From Paenibacillus thiaminolyticus (GTDB lineage: Bacteria > Bacillota > Bacilli > Paenibacillales > Paenibacillaceae): 64,000 nt of DNA. Numbering within the stretch: the first letter of the stretch is position 1; the number at the start of each line of letters is the position of its first letter. The position numbers were made by a program, and so were the translations under genes. Location: the NCBI RefSeq assembly GCF_007066085.1, contig NZ_CP041405.1, positions 4,481,001 through 4,545,000 of the forward strand. Reading direction: 5' to 3'. The notes beneath the pieces were generated by a model that was not told the DNA's origin, did no database searches, and saw only the letters and a program-made list of their open reading frames with translations. Shown here in pieces: positions 45,383-54,295 of the stretch.

Positions 45383-46981
45383 ATGCTTAACATATTTAAA
45401 TCGATATTCGGCGTTCTGCAAAAGGTCGGCAAGGCGCTTATGCTGCCGGTCGCCATTCTGCCGGCGGCCGGCATCCTGCTCGGAATCGGCAACGCGCTGG
45501 GCAATCCGGATCTGATCGCGCGTTTTCCGGTGCTAGGCACTGGCGCTATCAGTCTTATCTCCAGCGTGATGGAGCAAGCCGGGGGCATTGTATTTGACAA
45601 CCTGTCCCTGCTATTCGCCGTCGGGGTCGCCATCGGTCTCGCCGGAGGGGAGGGGGTAGCGGGGCTTGCCGCCATCGTCGGTTATTTCGTCATGAACGTG
45701 ACGATGAAAGTGATGATGGGTGTGACGCCGGAGATGGTGCAGACCGACTTTGCCTATGCCAACGTTCAAGGCGTGCCGACCCTGCAGACGGGCGTCTTCG
45801 GCGGTATTATTATAGGTATTACGGCGGCAATGCTGTATAAGCGGTTCTTCAAGATCGAGATGCCTTCCTATCTCGGCTTCTTTGCGGGCAAGCGCTTTGT
45901 CCCGATTATTACGGCCGTCACCTCGCTTGTTATCGGTATTCTGATGGTGTTCATCTGGCCGCCGATCCAGAACGGCCTGAATGCATTCTCCCACTCGCTC
46001 ATCGACTCGAACCGCGCGCTGGCGGCCTTCATCTTTGGCATCTGCGAACGGGCGCTGATTCCATTTGGGCTGCATCATATCTTTTATTCGCCCTTCTGGT
46101 TCGAATTCGGGGAATATGTGAGCAAGGCGGGCGATCTTATCCGGGGGGATCAGAAAATCTTCTTCGCCCAGCTTAAAGACGGCGTTGAATTGACGGCGGG
46201 CACGTTCATGACGGGGAAATACCCATTCATGATGTTCGGTCTGCCAGCGGCTGCCCTAGCCATATATCATGAAGCGCGCCCGGAGAATAAGAAGCTTGTA
46301 GCCGGGCTGATGGGATCGGCCGCCTTGACGTCCTTCCTGACCGGTATTACGGAGCCGTTGGAATTTTCCTTCCTGTTTGTGGCGCCGCTTCTCTTCGCCG
46401 TGCATGTCGTGTTCGCGGGCTTGTCCTTCCTGACGATGCACCTGCTCGGCGTCAAAATCGGAATGACGTTCTCCGGAGGCTTCATCGATTACCTGCTGTT
46501 CGGCGTGCTGCAGAACCGGACGCCGTATTGGCTCGTCATCCTGGTCGGATTGGTGATGGCGCTCATCTACTACTTCGGCTTCCGCTTCGCTATCCGGACC
46601 TTCAATCTCCGGACGCCGGGAAGGGAAGCGGCCGCGCCTGCTGCTGCAGCCAAGCCGGAAGCGACGGCGGGAGAATTGCCGCGCGGTATCCTGACGGCGC
46701 TGGGGGGCAAAGCCAACATTGCATCCCTGGATGCCTGCATTACGCGTCTGCGCGTGCAGGTCAAGGATAAGAGCAATGTGGATAAGGAGCGCCTGAAGGA
46801 ACTGGGCGCCTCGGGCGTGCTGGAGGTCGGCAACAATGTGCAGGCGATCTTCGGAACACGGTCAGAGACGATTAAGCACCAAATTCATGAAATCATCAAG
46901 GAAGAGGATATGGAACTGGACGGAGCCGAACCGGAGGAGGGCAAGGAGTCCGGGAAGCGTGCGGACGGCATCCAAGATTAA
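45383..46981 (+). CDS. ptsG: PTS glucose-family transporter subunit IICB
   Basis: This 532-residue membrane permease has a IIC domain of about ten helices ([58 protein letters not shown]). The C-terminal IIB domain has the phosphorylated Cys in [16 protein letters not shown] Pro/Ala-rich linker joins them and no IIA domain is present, so a separate IIA-Glc is needed. The ATG at 45383 has AGGAG nine bases upstream, and a TTG at 45374 lies within that site. It is controlled by the antiterminator leader at 44642. A terminator follows. The acidic 25-residue tail is unusual. Confidence 0.92.
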   Translation: MLNIFKSIFGVLQKVGKALMLPVAILPAAGILLGIGNALGNPDLIARFPVLGTGAISLISSVMEQAGGIVFDNLSLLFAVGVAIGLAGGEGVAGLAAIVGYFVMNVTMKVMMGVTPEMVQTDFAYANVQGVPTLQTGVFGGIIIGITAAMLYKRFFKIEMPSYLGFFAGKRFVPIITAVTSLVIGILMVFIWPPIQNGLNAFSHSLIDSNRALAAFIFGICERALIPFGLHHIFYSPFWFEFGEYVSKAGDLIRGDQKIFFAQLKDGVELTAGTFMTGKYPFMMFGLPAAALAIYHEARPENKKLVAGLMGSAALTSFLTGITEPLEFSFLFVAPLLFAVHVVFAGLSFLTMHLLGVKIGMTFSGGFIDYLLFGVLQNRTPYWLVILVGLVMALIYYFGFRFAIRTFNLRTPGREAAAPAAAAKPEATAGELPRGILTALGGKANIASLDACITRLRVQVKDKSNVDKERLKELGASGVLEVGNNVQAIFGTRSETIKHQIHEIIKEEDMELDGAEPEEGKESGKRADGIQD

Positions 46982-47003
46982 AATGAATAGAACGGATGTA
47001 TAT

Positions 47004-47035
47004 AGAGCGGGTGTATTTCACCGCTCTCTTTTTTT
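47004..47035 (+). terminator. intrinsic terminator after ptsG
   Basis: AGAGCGGGTG/CACCGCTCT with loop TATTT (one bulge), followed by TCTTTTTTT. Confidence 0.85.
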
Positions 47036-47053
47036 CAAGAGATGGAGGCGCGC

Positions 47054-47752
47054 GGGGTTCCCGCAAGTAGTATTTCACTACAGTGAGACAGCCCCCTTAA
47101 TGCTTAAAGCTCGACTCTTCGAAAACTGCAAAAATACACTTTTCCTTTATGACGTGTACTCCGTTACAGGGAATCCTGCAAAACGGCATCAATTTCTGAA
47201 TATCCAATCGATAAAAGACAAAAATCGATGAACATCATGTACTTTCCAGGCTGTTGAGAAAGTCCAAAGGATTTTTGGGCACTTCATCAGGACTTGTCTC
47301 TCAGTAGTAAAATTTTATCTGATCGAAGTGCCTGAAAACTGCACGGTTTTGCAAGACACGTTGACTCAGTAGGCAAAATCCTGCACCAATACAGCAATTC
47401 GGTAGGGACGACTTCACCAGAAAGGGAATCCTGTAAAACTGCAGCAATTTCACCCGTTTCTCTTCGACTTAGCTCAAAAGGGCCTAAAATGATGTAGCTG
47501 TGCAGCAATTCCTCGAAATGTGGAGTCATTGAGCCGAAATTCCTGTAAAATAGCAGCAATTCCCTCCACACGTTAAAACCCCAGGAGATGATGATCTCTC
47601 CAGAAGGCGATGACGCTCTGAATGCCGTGTTTCGATTAGGTAATCACCCCTCCGAAAAAAACAGGGGTTTTCCAACAGCCTGGTTTTGCAGGAATTTCAT
47701 CAAATAGCGGCTTAAAGAGCAGAAATTGATGCATCCACGCAGCATTTCACTG
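47054..47752 (-). repeat. dispersed hairpin repeat, copy C, split by a MITE-like insert
   Basis: On the minus strand the two parts (47752-47684 and 47245-47054) match copies A and B: AGTGAAATGCTGCGT, GAAATTCCTGCAAAA, insert, AAAGTACATGATG, then TTGATGCCGTTTTGCAGG, CCTGTAACGGAG, ACGTCATAAAGG, and GGGGGCTGTCTCAC at the end. The insert lies inside the GTACTTTTGCAGG of the parent sequence. No gene lies between 47036 and 47881. Confidence 0.7.
47246..47683. mobile_element. MITE-like element, about 438 bp
   Basis: The ends are inverted repeats: CCAGGCTGTTGAGAAAGTCC on the left and, reversed, CCAGGCTGTTGGAAAACCCC on the right. Flanking T runs (TTT and TTTT) are compatible with a 3-4-base target duplication when compared with copy A. 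The inside has no transposase but three more copies of the AATCCTGTAAAACTGCAGC module. An IS of the IS4/IS1182 kind with similar ends could be the source of movement. Confidence 0.6.
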
Positions 47753-47881
47753 CTTCATCCATCTTCCAAAGGTTTGCGCGCCGCCGTTTTTCCCGTATCA
47801 ACATTCTCTGTTAACTCGTTATGTCCATAATTTTGAAGTGGCTGCGAGACACTCCCTAAAGTCAATCGGACGAACATCATG

Positions 47882-49084
47882 TTACTCGGCGTCGTGTTCT
47901 GCAAATTGCTTCTCTTTCCACAAGACGGTAATGCCGAGGCCGATGACCATAATGACGGCCGAGAATAGAAAAGGATAATGAATGTTAACGTCGAACAGCA
48001 TTCCGGCCATCGCCGGACCGGCAATATTGCCCAAGCTCGTATAGGTTGAGTTCATACCGGCTACGAAGCCCTGCTCTTTCCCGGCCGCTTTGGACAGAAA
48101 TGTCGTCAAAGCCGGCCGCAGCAGATCAAAGGCAAGGAAGATGAAGCACGTTACCGCCAGCACGATTCCAAAGCCGGAGATGACGGTGGACACCACCGCC
48201 AAAATGGCCCCGGCAATCAAGCATAATTGAATCAGTTTCTTTTCCCCGAGTATTTCTACCATTTTTCCGAACATAAAGATTTGCACGACGACGCCGAAAA
48301 TGGAGCTAACCGTAATAATGATTGCAATATCTTTTGGCGTAAAGCCGAATTTATGATCGGAAAAGAGGCTGAAGACCGTTTCGTATGCCGATAAACCGAA
48401 CGCGAGCACAAAGACGATAATAAATGCGATGCAGTAGAGCGGGTGAAGCGATTTTCTCATATCGGCAAGAAAGCTGCTTTGCTTTGCGTTCGCGGAAATC
48501 TCGGCAAGCTGCTCCTTGGTAAGCTGTTCTTTTAAAATAAACACGGATAAAATGCAGGCGAAAAAGGCAATTCCCGCCGCAAAGAAGAAGGGCATGCGTA
48601 TGCCATATTCCGCGATAAAGCCGCCGATGCCGGGCCCGATAATAAAGCCGGTGCTAATGGCGGCCGAGACATACCCCATCGCCTTGGGCCGTTCCTGAAT
48701 AGAGGTAATATCCGCCACATATGCCGTAACCCCCGGCGTTATAAAGGCGGCGCTAACTCCACCCAGAAGCCTTGAGATATACAGCATCGTTGCATTCCCG
48801 GCCAGCCCGAAGACGAGCTCGGATACGCTGAACAGGAATAAGCCGATGATGATGATCTTCTTGCGGCCGACACGGTCAACCCAGCGTCCGGCAAATGGCG
48901 ACATCAGCAGTTGGGCCACGGCAAATACGGCAACCAGATACCCCATCGTTTTGCCTGATAAATGCATCATGTTCATAAAAGACGGCATGACGGGGATAAC
49001 AAGGCCAATGCCCAGGAAGGCAATGAATATATTGCTGAGAAGAATAAGCAGTACTGCTTTTTGTTCTTTGATTGTTTTCTTCAT
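47882..49084 (-). CDS. MFS drug efflux transporter (Bmr/NorA-like)
   Basis: This 400-residue, 12-helix proton antiporter has motif A in GRWVDRVGRKKIIIIG between helices 2 and 3 and the antiporter motif C in STGFIIGPGIGGFIAE of helix 5, marking the DHA1 drug exporters of the Bmr/Blt/NorA type. The frame opens at a GTG at 49096, but the ATG at 49084 has AAAGTGG upstream. It runs just behind a TetR gene on the same strand (28 bases apart), so repression by that regulator and induction by a toxic compound are expected. The gene is lower in GC than its neighbours. Confidence 0.9.
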   Translation of the reverse strand: MKKTIKEQKAVLLILLSNIFIAFLGIGLVIPVMPSFMNMMHLSGKTMGYLVAVFAVAQLLMSPFAGRWVDRVGRKKIIIIGLFLFSVSELVFGLAGNATMLYISRLLGGVSAAFITPGVTAYVADITSIQERPKAMGYVSAAISTGFIIGPGIGGFIAEYGIRMPFFFAAGIAFFACILSVFILKEQLTKEQLAEISANAKQSSFLADMRKSLHPLYCIAFIIVFVLAFGLSAYETVFSLFSDHKFGFTPKDIAIIITVSSIFGVVVQIFMFGKMVEILGEKKLIQLCLIAGAILAVVSTVISGFGIVLAVTCFIFLAFDLLRPALTTFLSKAAGKEQGFVAGMNSTYTSLGNIAGPAMAGMLFDVNIHYPFLFSAVIMVIGLGITVLWKEKQFAEHDAE

Positions 49085-49112
49085 ATCATCAACCACTTTC
49101 TTTCTGTCAAAA

Positions 49113-49697
49113 TCAAGGATGTGCTATTCCTCGCCAAAATACGGTCCAGGAGGCCTCCAATTTGTCCTTCAGCCGCTGCTCATCATTGCCGCCGTACACA
49201 AGCTCCAGCATAATGGAATCGACGACGCCCAGGAAGGCGAGGGTCGGCGTTTTTGCCGCCTCTTCGACGATGGCCTTCTCATCGATCCAATCCTGAAATT
49301 TCCGTTCCAGCATCGCCTGCACCTTTTCTTCGATATCGATGACTTCCTGTTCGATCGCTTTGGCAAGATGAGCGGGGGGGAAAAAAGACATGCGCAGCCA
49401 AAACGTTAACCGCTCATCTTTTTGGAAAAGATCGATGACTAGCTGCAGAAACCCGTATAAAGCTTTCTCGGGATGCTGGGAGCCTATGCTGCTAAAATAT
49501 TGAAGCTTGGAAGAGAGCTCCGTCTCCTTCGCATCCCGCAGCACTTGCAGAAAAAGATCGTCCTTTCCTTTAAAATGGGCGTAGATCGATTGCTTTTTCA
49601 TGCCGACATCTTCCGCAATGAGAGATAAGGATGCCCCTTCATAACCATGTAGGGTGAAATATTTCAAAGCCGCATCCTTAATTTCTTCGCTTTTCAA
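49113..49697 (-). CDS. TetR/AcrR family transcriptional regulator
   Basis: This repressor of about 194 residues has an N-terminal TetR helix-turn-helix (EIKDAALKYFTLHGYEGASL, then IAEDVGMKKQSIYAHFKGKD) and a variable C-terminal ligand domain. A GAGGTG site fits a TTG start at 49697. A GTG at 49706 is open but has no site. It precedes the MFS efflux gene in one transcript and is autoregulated through the palindrome at 49717. Confidence 0.9.
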   Translation of the reverse strand: MKSEEIKDAALKYFTLHGYEGASLSLIAEDVGMKKQSIYAHFKGKDDLFLQVLRDAKETELSSKLQYFSSIGSQHPEKALYGFLQLVIDLFQKDERLTFWLRMSFFPPAHLAKAIEQEVIDIEEKVQAMLERKFQDWIDEKAIVEEAAKTPTLAFLGVVDSIMLELVYGGNDEQRLKDKLEASWTVFWRGIAHP

Positions 49698-49716
49698 TCG
49701 AATCACCTCAAAATTA

Positions 49717-49728
49717 ACGAACGTTCGT
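49717..49728 (-). promoter_or_regulatory. TetR-type operator overlapping the transcription start
   Basis: ACGAACGTTCGT is a perfect 12-bp palindrome of the AcrR/QacR-type class. On the minus strand TATAAC lies just upstream, with TTCGAT 16 bases before it, so the operator covers the start of the tetR-MFS transcript. Confidence 0.65.
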
Positions 49729-49854
49729 CAGTTATACTAACAAATATAGTTAATCGAAGCAAGCGCGATCTAAAAAATTTTACATTTCTTTTATAATTCA
49801 CTGTCACATTTCCGTGTCGATGGTTCGTTGTATAGAGAGAAAGGGGGGGGCGGC

Positions 49855-50262
49855 GTGGATGAAGCGTGGTTGCGTCAGGTTATTGCTGACGTGGTGGAGG
49901 GGGAGATTCAAAAATTCGAGCATATCGTGCAATTCTTGGAACAGCGGATGACCACTTGGAGCGCGGGCACCGGGGCAACAGAAAGAGAGCGGAACAACAT
50001 CGTTCCGCTCTCTTTTATCGTCGAAGCAGACGAGGGCTATCAGGAAGCTGATTTAGGCGGCAAGATAGGGGGCCAACCCTGTGGCAATAAGCCGGTGCCC
50101 CTGATCATTGGGATGGATGGGCAGGAACCCGCTCAATGCGTCCTCCAGCTTTCCTCTTCGATATCCATAGATAAGATTGGCTTGTTTTCCTTCAAACCAT
50201 GTATGAACCGGTACGATCGTGGCGCCGCAGCTTTTCGCTACTTCTTTGGTCGCGTAATTTAA
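49855..50262 (+). CDS. uncertain small reading frame
   Basis: A G-rich site precedes a GTG at 49855 that opens DEAWLRQVIADVVEGEIQKF, a plausible short helical protein. The frame then runs straight through a strong terminator hairpin (49982-50016) and along the opposite strand of the GDSL gene, where it makes no sense. If real, only the first 40-45 codons are authentic and the 3' end has been lost. Confidence 0.2.
   Translation: MDEAWLRQVIADVVEGEIQKFEHIVQFLEQRMTTWSAGTGATERERNNIVPLSFIVEADEGYQEADLGGKIGGQPCGNKPVPLIIGMDGQEPAQCVLQLSSSISIDKIGLFSFKPCMNRYDRGAAAFRYFFGRVI
49982..50016. terminator. bidirectional intrinsic terminator
   Basis: AAAGAGAGCGGAAC/GTTCCGCTCTCTTTT, a perfect 14-bp stem with loop AACATC and T runs on both strands. 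It ends the GDSL gene transcript on the minus strand. Confidence 0.85.
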
Positions 50263-50679
50263 CCGGTCTATCGACATGATGGAAATAGGGCTGTTCGGAA
50301 ACGGATTATATTGCGTGCAGCAAATAATCCGGGCATGGCTGCTCCTTTTGATGTGAGTCAGGATGGCGTACAAGGTTCGTTTATAACGGCTTAGAATCAA
50401 TTTGGCAGCCAATGGTCGGCGGCTGCGAAGCGCAGACAGCGCCGCATTCGCCAGATCCACTCCTCCAATCCACACCGAGACCACGGCAGAACGGTGAATA
50501 AGGGAGGGCCCTTGCCATATCACGGCATCCAACAAATCATAGGCGCTCCAACCGGGACGCGCCAGAACATATACCCGGTAAGGGCATGACATCGATCCGG
50601 CCAATCGGGGATAAGCCTTTGCCGCAGAGGAGGCATTTTCTCCGAAAGTAATCGAATCACCAAGAGCTGTATAGATCAT
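50053..50679 (-). CDS. GDSL/SGNH family hydrolase
   Basis: This 208-residue esterase-fold protein has block I in TALGDSITFGENASS with the nucleophile Ser and block V in PIHPNDQGHRLIA with the catalytic Asp and His. The usual GxND of block III appears as WIGGVDLANA, so the Asn of the oxyanion hole is replaced, which may alter activity. There is no clear signal peptide. GGTGGGG precedes the ATG. It is a single gene, perhaps a carbohydrate or lipid esterase. The substrate is unknown. Confidence 0.85.
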   Translation of the reverse strand: MIYTALGDSITFGENASSAAKAYPRLAGSMSCPYRVYVLARPGWSAYDLLDAVIWQGPSLIHRSAVVSVWIGGVDLANAALSALRSRRPLAAKLILSRYKRTLYAILTHIKRSSHARIICCTQYNPFPNSPISIMSIDRLNYATKEVAKSCGATIVPVHTWFEGKQANLIYGYRRGKLEDALSGFLPIHPNDQGHRLIATGLAPYLAA

Positions 50680-50899
50680 AGGAAATTCCCCACCTACTCC
50701 TCATTATGCAGACGAATCCTAATCGCATCTTATAGGTATGATATGGCGAACATCCACTGGTTGTGTGGACGCTTATCATTCGAAGAAAGTTGGCTCAATG
50801 GGGGGGGGAAGCAAGTGCCAACGCGAGGGCCAACACGGCGTACCAACCCAAGTAAGTAGCTTGTTCATTGGACTTCCGCAGCCTCATGCAGGGAAAAAG

Positions 50900-50939
50900 A
50901 ACGGCATGCCAGACCGGGAGCCAGTCTCTGCATGCCGTT
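50900..50939 (-). terminator. intrinsic terminator of the acylation operon
   Basis: AACGGCATGC/GCATGCCGTT with a further inner pairing. Read on the minus strand it is followed by CTTTTTCCC. Nothing coding is seen between 50680 and 50952. Confidence 0.7.
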
Positions 50940-50952
50940 ATGTTTATATACA

Positions 50953-51138
50953 CTAGAAATTCATATAAATAAATTCCTGCGTCTCGCCGGAGAAGAACAA
51001 AATACCGAGCACGATGGCGATGAGGACGATGGCTCCGCCGAGCGCCGCTCCTACCATCATCAGTGCCCGTCCGACGCGATGAGAAAGACTGCGGCCTTTC
51101 GCTTTGGCTAATCTGGCACTACGGGGTTGTAATTCCAT
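50953..51138 (-). CDS. DltX-like membrane microprotein of an MBOAT acylation system
   Basis: This 61-residue single-pass protein has a basic N terminus, a membrane helix (RALMMVGAALGGAIVLIAIV, residues about 24-49), and the exact C-terminal end EFIYMNF. DltX and its relatives end in F-x-Y-x-x-F, and the Tyr is proposed to carry the acyl group out of the MBOAT channel to the SGNH partner. Here that would be Tyr58. The start overlaps the SGNH gene by 20 bases, so the three genes are one operon: MBOAT, SGNH, microprotein. No DltA or DltC gene is present. Confidence 0.7.
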   Translation of the reverse strand: MELQPRSARLAKAKGRSLSHRVGRALMMVGAALGGAIVLIAIVLGILFFSGETQEFIYMNF

Positions 51139-52279
51139 AATCCTTCAACCTCTTATACAAAATTTCGCCGAACATTTTATTTCCTTTGTCGATAAGGTGG
51201 GCCGGATCGCGATAATATTCGTGCGGGATCGTATTGTCCTTATCCTTATTGAACTCGATATACGGATAGCCTTTGGACTCAATCAGCTTCTGATAAGCCC
51301 CCATCACCTTGGTATACTCGTTCCAGTTGAACAGCTTCTTCTTCGCAATATGTTCTTTATCGAGCGGAGCTGAATAGAACACGGCCTTTTTGTCATGCTC
51401 CTGCAACAGATCCAGCGTTTTTTCAATCATGAACAACCCGAAGCTGTTATCCTTGTCGAAAGGCTTATTCCAGCGATAAAGCTCTTTGTAATGCTTGTCG
51501 ATGCCTTCCTTTTGGGCATCTTTCAATTTGTCATAGGCGGTATACATCGGGGTATAGCTTTCTTTTATCCCTTTTTTCTCATTCTCTTTCTTTTGGATTT
51601 CCCGGCGGATTTTCTCCGTCGGCGTACGGGTCTTGAACAGCCGGTAGCTGATCGCGTCGCGATCATGATAGAGGGTCCACTTATTCAGGAAATGGGACGT
51701 GACCCAATTATGAGTATCGCTTGGCAGCGACTGGCGGTTCTTGTCCGGGAAATCATCCAGCCAGCTGCGCGGGATATTTTGGTCCAGCTTCTCGACAAGC
51801 GACGGATAGACGATAACATTCGGCTCATTATCCGAGACGACGGCGATGCCGTAGTTAATCTCATAGACAACATAGTCGACATTGTCAATCATCGAGGCAA
51901 GCAGGGCGTACGTCTCTGTGAATCTTCCGCCGGCAATACCCAGATTAACCACGCGGCTGTCTTTCATGTGAACCTGGAGGACGCCTGCCGAGGTGTTCTC
52001 CCCCTTCTTCACCGTCGTGCCGAAGACAGTGGAAGGCCCGAACATGCCGATGACCTTTTTGCCGTCATTCGGCTGCCCCTTCAAATATTCCACCCATAAC
52101 GGCGTATAGACGATCGAATCATAGGTTGGAACGCGGAGTTCCTTTTCTGCATGCGTCACGACTTCTTGTCTCATTTGTTCGACCACTTGATCGGCCCCAT
52201 TGCCTAACCCGAGCAGTCCTACCAAGGCGAAGGAGATAAGCATGACGGACACGGTCTTGTTCAGAAATAAGTTAGCCAT
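51119..52279 (-). CDS. SGNH-hydrolase-like membrane-anchored acyltransferase partner
   Basis: This 386-residue protein has an N-terminal signal anchor (VSVMLISFALVGLLGLG) and an extracellular SGNH-type fold. The likely nucleophile is Ser in GMFGPSTVFGTTV, and the Asp/His pair is in EYYRDPAHLIDKGN. DltD and AlgJ/AlgX proteins share this plan and move acyl groups from the MBOAT side to a surface polymer. It lies 45 bases after the MBOAT gene and overlaps the microprotein gene. The acceptor (teichoic acid, exopolysaccharide or peptidoglycan) is unknown. Confidence 0.75.
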   Translation of the reverse strand: MANLFLNKTVSVMLISFALVGLLGLGNGADQVVEQMRQEVVTHAEKELRVPTYDSIVYTPLWVEYLKGQPNDGKKVIGMFGPSTVFGTTVKKGENTSAGVLQVHMKDSRVVNLGIAGGRFTETYALLASMIDNVDYVVYEINYGIAVVSDNEPNVIVYPSLVEKLDQNIPRSWLDDFPDKNRQSLPSDTHNWVTSHFLNKWTLYHDRDAISYRLFKTRTPTEKIRREIQKKENEKKGIKESYTPMYTAYDKLKDAQKEGIDKHYKELYRWNKPFDKDNSFGLFMIEKTLDLLQEHDKKAVFYSAPLDKEHIAKKKLFNWNEYTKVMGAYQKLIESKGYPYIEFNKDKDNTIPHEYYRDPAHLIDKGNKMFGEILYKRLKDYGITTP

Positions 52280-52324
52280 TATACCTCACACTTCCATTCC
52301 ATCAATAATCGAAAATCGGTTATC

Positions 52325-53518
52325 CTACCGCAAGCCAAGCAACCGGAGCATCAAATCCCATCCGTCCACAATCGGCAGAATGAAGAACACTCGGCTGATC
52401 GTGACGCCAAAAAACGTAATCAAAATTGCGATGGTTGTCGTTCCCGGCTTAAGCCACTTCGGTACAGGCTTAAATGAAGGCTTGATTTGCTTCACGTAGA
52501 AGCGGTGGATACATAACATCACGCCATGGAACATGCCCCAGACGACGAAATTCCAAGCGGCTCCGTGCCAGAGGCCGGAGACGGTCATCGTCGCCATCAG
52601 ATTCAAATAGACACGGGGAGCAGGGACGCGGCTTCCGCCGAGCGGGAAATACACATAGCGGGTCAGCCAGGAGCCCAGCGAGATGTGCCAACGGTTCCAG
52701 AACTCGGCTACGCTGCGGGCCAAGTAAGGGAAGCGGAAGTTCTCCGGCACCACAATGCCGAACAAGCGCGCGGTTCCGATAGCAATATCCGAATACCCCG
52801 AAAAGTCAAAATAAATGACGAATGTATAGGCGACGAGCGAGATCCAGAGCGTTGCCGTGTCCGAACCGGCGATTCCGGCCTGCGAGTATACCGGTTGCGC
52901 GAGCAAATCGATCGAACCGGCCAGCACGAGCTTTTTGAACAACCCGAATCCAATCCGGGTTACCCCGATCATCACATGGTCGATGTGAAATTTCGCAGTA
53001 AGCTGGGGATAGAACACCTGGAACTGCTTGATTGGCCCGGCCACCATCGTCGGGAAGAAAAAGATAAACGACAAAAGTCCTTCCGGCCGATGATCCGGTA
53101 AAGTACCACGCTTGCGTTCGACCAAATAATGAATCAGCTCGAACGTAAAGTAAGAGATGCCGAGCGGCAGCACAATCTGCTCCGCCTTCGGCAAGAAGGG
53201 CTGGTGCAAAAACGCAAACAACTCATGCAACGTATCCAGCATCATATTCGTGTACTTGAAATAACCAAGCACGAGAACGGCGCCGATAATGCCCGCGGGA
53301 TAAATCCACCGCTTGGTCCACTTCGCCGCGGCCGTAACGACCAATATGGCGATGACCACCTCAGCAAGCAACAGAAACAGGTAAGAACCTGCATAATAGT
53401 AGTAAAAAGCGACACCTGCGGCAAAGAGAACCCAGGGTCTGACACGATGCGGCATAAGGTGATACGTGACGACAGCCACGAGCACGAACAGCCAATAAAA
53501 CCAATCCGTATAAATCAT
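52325..53518 (-). CDS. MBOAT family membrane O-acyltransferase (AlgI/DltB-like)
   Basis: This membrane protein has about 397 residues and about ten helices. MBOAT features are FFFPTMVAGPIKQFQVFYPQ, DFSGYSDIAIGTARLFGI, FWNRWHISLGSWLTRYVYFP and SGLWHGAAWNFVVWGMFHGV with the catalytic His. It moves an acyl group, probably acetyl, across the membrane for attachment to a surface polymer. The frame opens at a TTG at 53548. The ATG at 53518 (MIYTDWFYW) with GGTGGG upstream is preferred, and ATG 53536 is also possible. First gene of the three-gene cassette. Confidence 0.88.
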   Translation of the reverse strand: MIYTDWFYWLFVLVAVVTYHLMPHRVRPWVLFAAGVAFYYYYAGSYLFLLLAEVVIAILVVTAAAKWTKRWIYPAGIIGAVLVLGYFKYTNMMLDTLHELFAFLHQPFLPKAEQIVLPLGISYFTFELIHYLVERKRGTLPDHRPEGLLSFIFFFPTMVAGPIKQFQVFYPQLTAKFHIDHVMIGVTRIGFGLFKKLVLAGSIDLLAQPVYSQAGIAGSDTATLWISLVAYTFVIYFDFSGYSDIAIGTARLFGIVVPENFRFPYLARSVAEFWNRWHISLGSWLTRYVYFPLGGSRVPAPRVYLNLMATMTVSGLWHGAAWNFVVWGMFHGVMLCIHRFYVKQIKPSFKPVPKWLKPGTTTIAILITFFGVTISRVFFILPIVDGWDLMLRLLGLR

Positions 53519-53856
53519 AATTTCCGTACCCACCATCCAAATTGCCAAACTATCTATCTCTTAAACCTTTGTTCATCTTACAACATCCAGCAGTTAAATC
53601 ATATGGAAACTTCATAAAGACCCCTTATTTTTTTCTTAAAAAACGACATGAAAATCCTGGGCAGCAAACTCACTTTCACCTTTCATATGATTAGATGCAT
53701 GAACCGGCCGGAAAGTTTTGCATTGTTTGCAGAAATCAACGGCGGCAATTTTTTGCCAACAAAAAAGGAGCTGGGACTCTTCTATTGCTCAAGCGCTGCA
53801 TAAGAATTAGAAAGGACGTGCGTGCTACGTTTCTTGGCCTGTTATTCATTCACTAA

Positions 53857-53980
53857 TGTCTCTTTTGAACAGTAACCCAATGAGTCAGGAAGGATGTGCA
53901 GGAACGTGAACAGGGTTAGTCGGGTAGTGGTAGTGTATTGTCTGCTGTCTCTTTTGATCGTTATCCCAGTGAGTCAGGCC
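53857..53980 (+). repeat. imperfect direct repeat, two copies of about 35 bp
   Basis: TGTCTCTTTTGAACAGTAAC... at 53857 and TGTCTCTTTTGATCGTTATC... at 53946 both run on to GAGTCAGG. The region 53519-54166 has no gene. The repeat may be a control element or a duplication remnant. Confidence 0.5.
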
Positions 53981-54166
53981 GGGGAAGCGTGGGGAATGTA
54001 ACGCGTCAGCAGGATTGTAACAACGGTTGCTATCCACGAACTTAATGGGGTAAATGGCGAACTGTCATACTTCTGATTCGAGGGGATAGTGGTACAAGGG
54101 CTTGAAAGGTATGGATGAAGAGCAGGCGTTCGGAAGAGGGGCGACTTCGTACCAGCCTGCCCTATA

Positions 54167-54258
54167 TGTAAACCCAATAACTGAATTAAGGGTTAACAAA
54201 GTATTGTCCTCATCATGGCGATCTTGTAAAATGAATCGTTGTAACGTTAACTTATAAT
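54167..54258 (+). promoter_or_regulatory. BirA-like operator and promoters of the biotin operon
   Basis: TGTAAACC (54167-54174), 16 bases, GGTTAACA (54191-54198) matches the Firmicute BirA box. Just downstream TTGTCC (54204-54209), 17 bases, TAAAAT (54227-54232) gives a promoter. A TATAAT at 54253-54258 may be a second -10. Repression by biotinoyl-AMP-bound BirA is expected. Confidence 0.65.
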
Positions 54259-54295
54259 CAAACAATTTCAGTTTACGGAAGAGGGGGGCGCAATG

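Noticed and set aside
47287..47571. A 94-codon minus-strand frame in the gap after ptsG
   Set aside because: It lies entirely inside repeat modules of the MITE-like insert. Its apparent protein is only the translated repeat.
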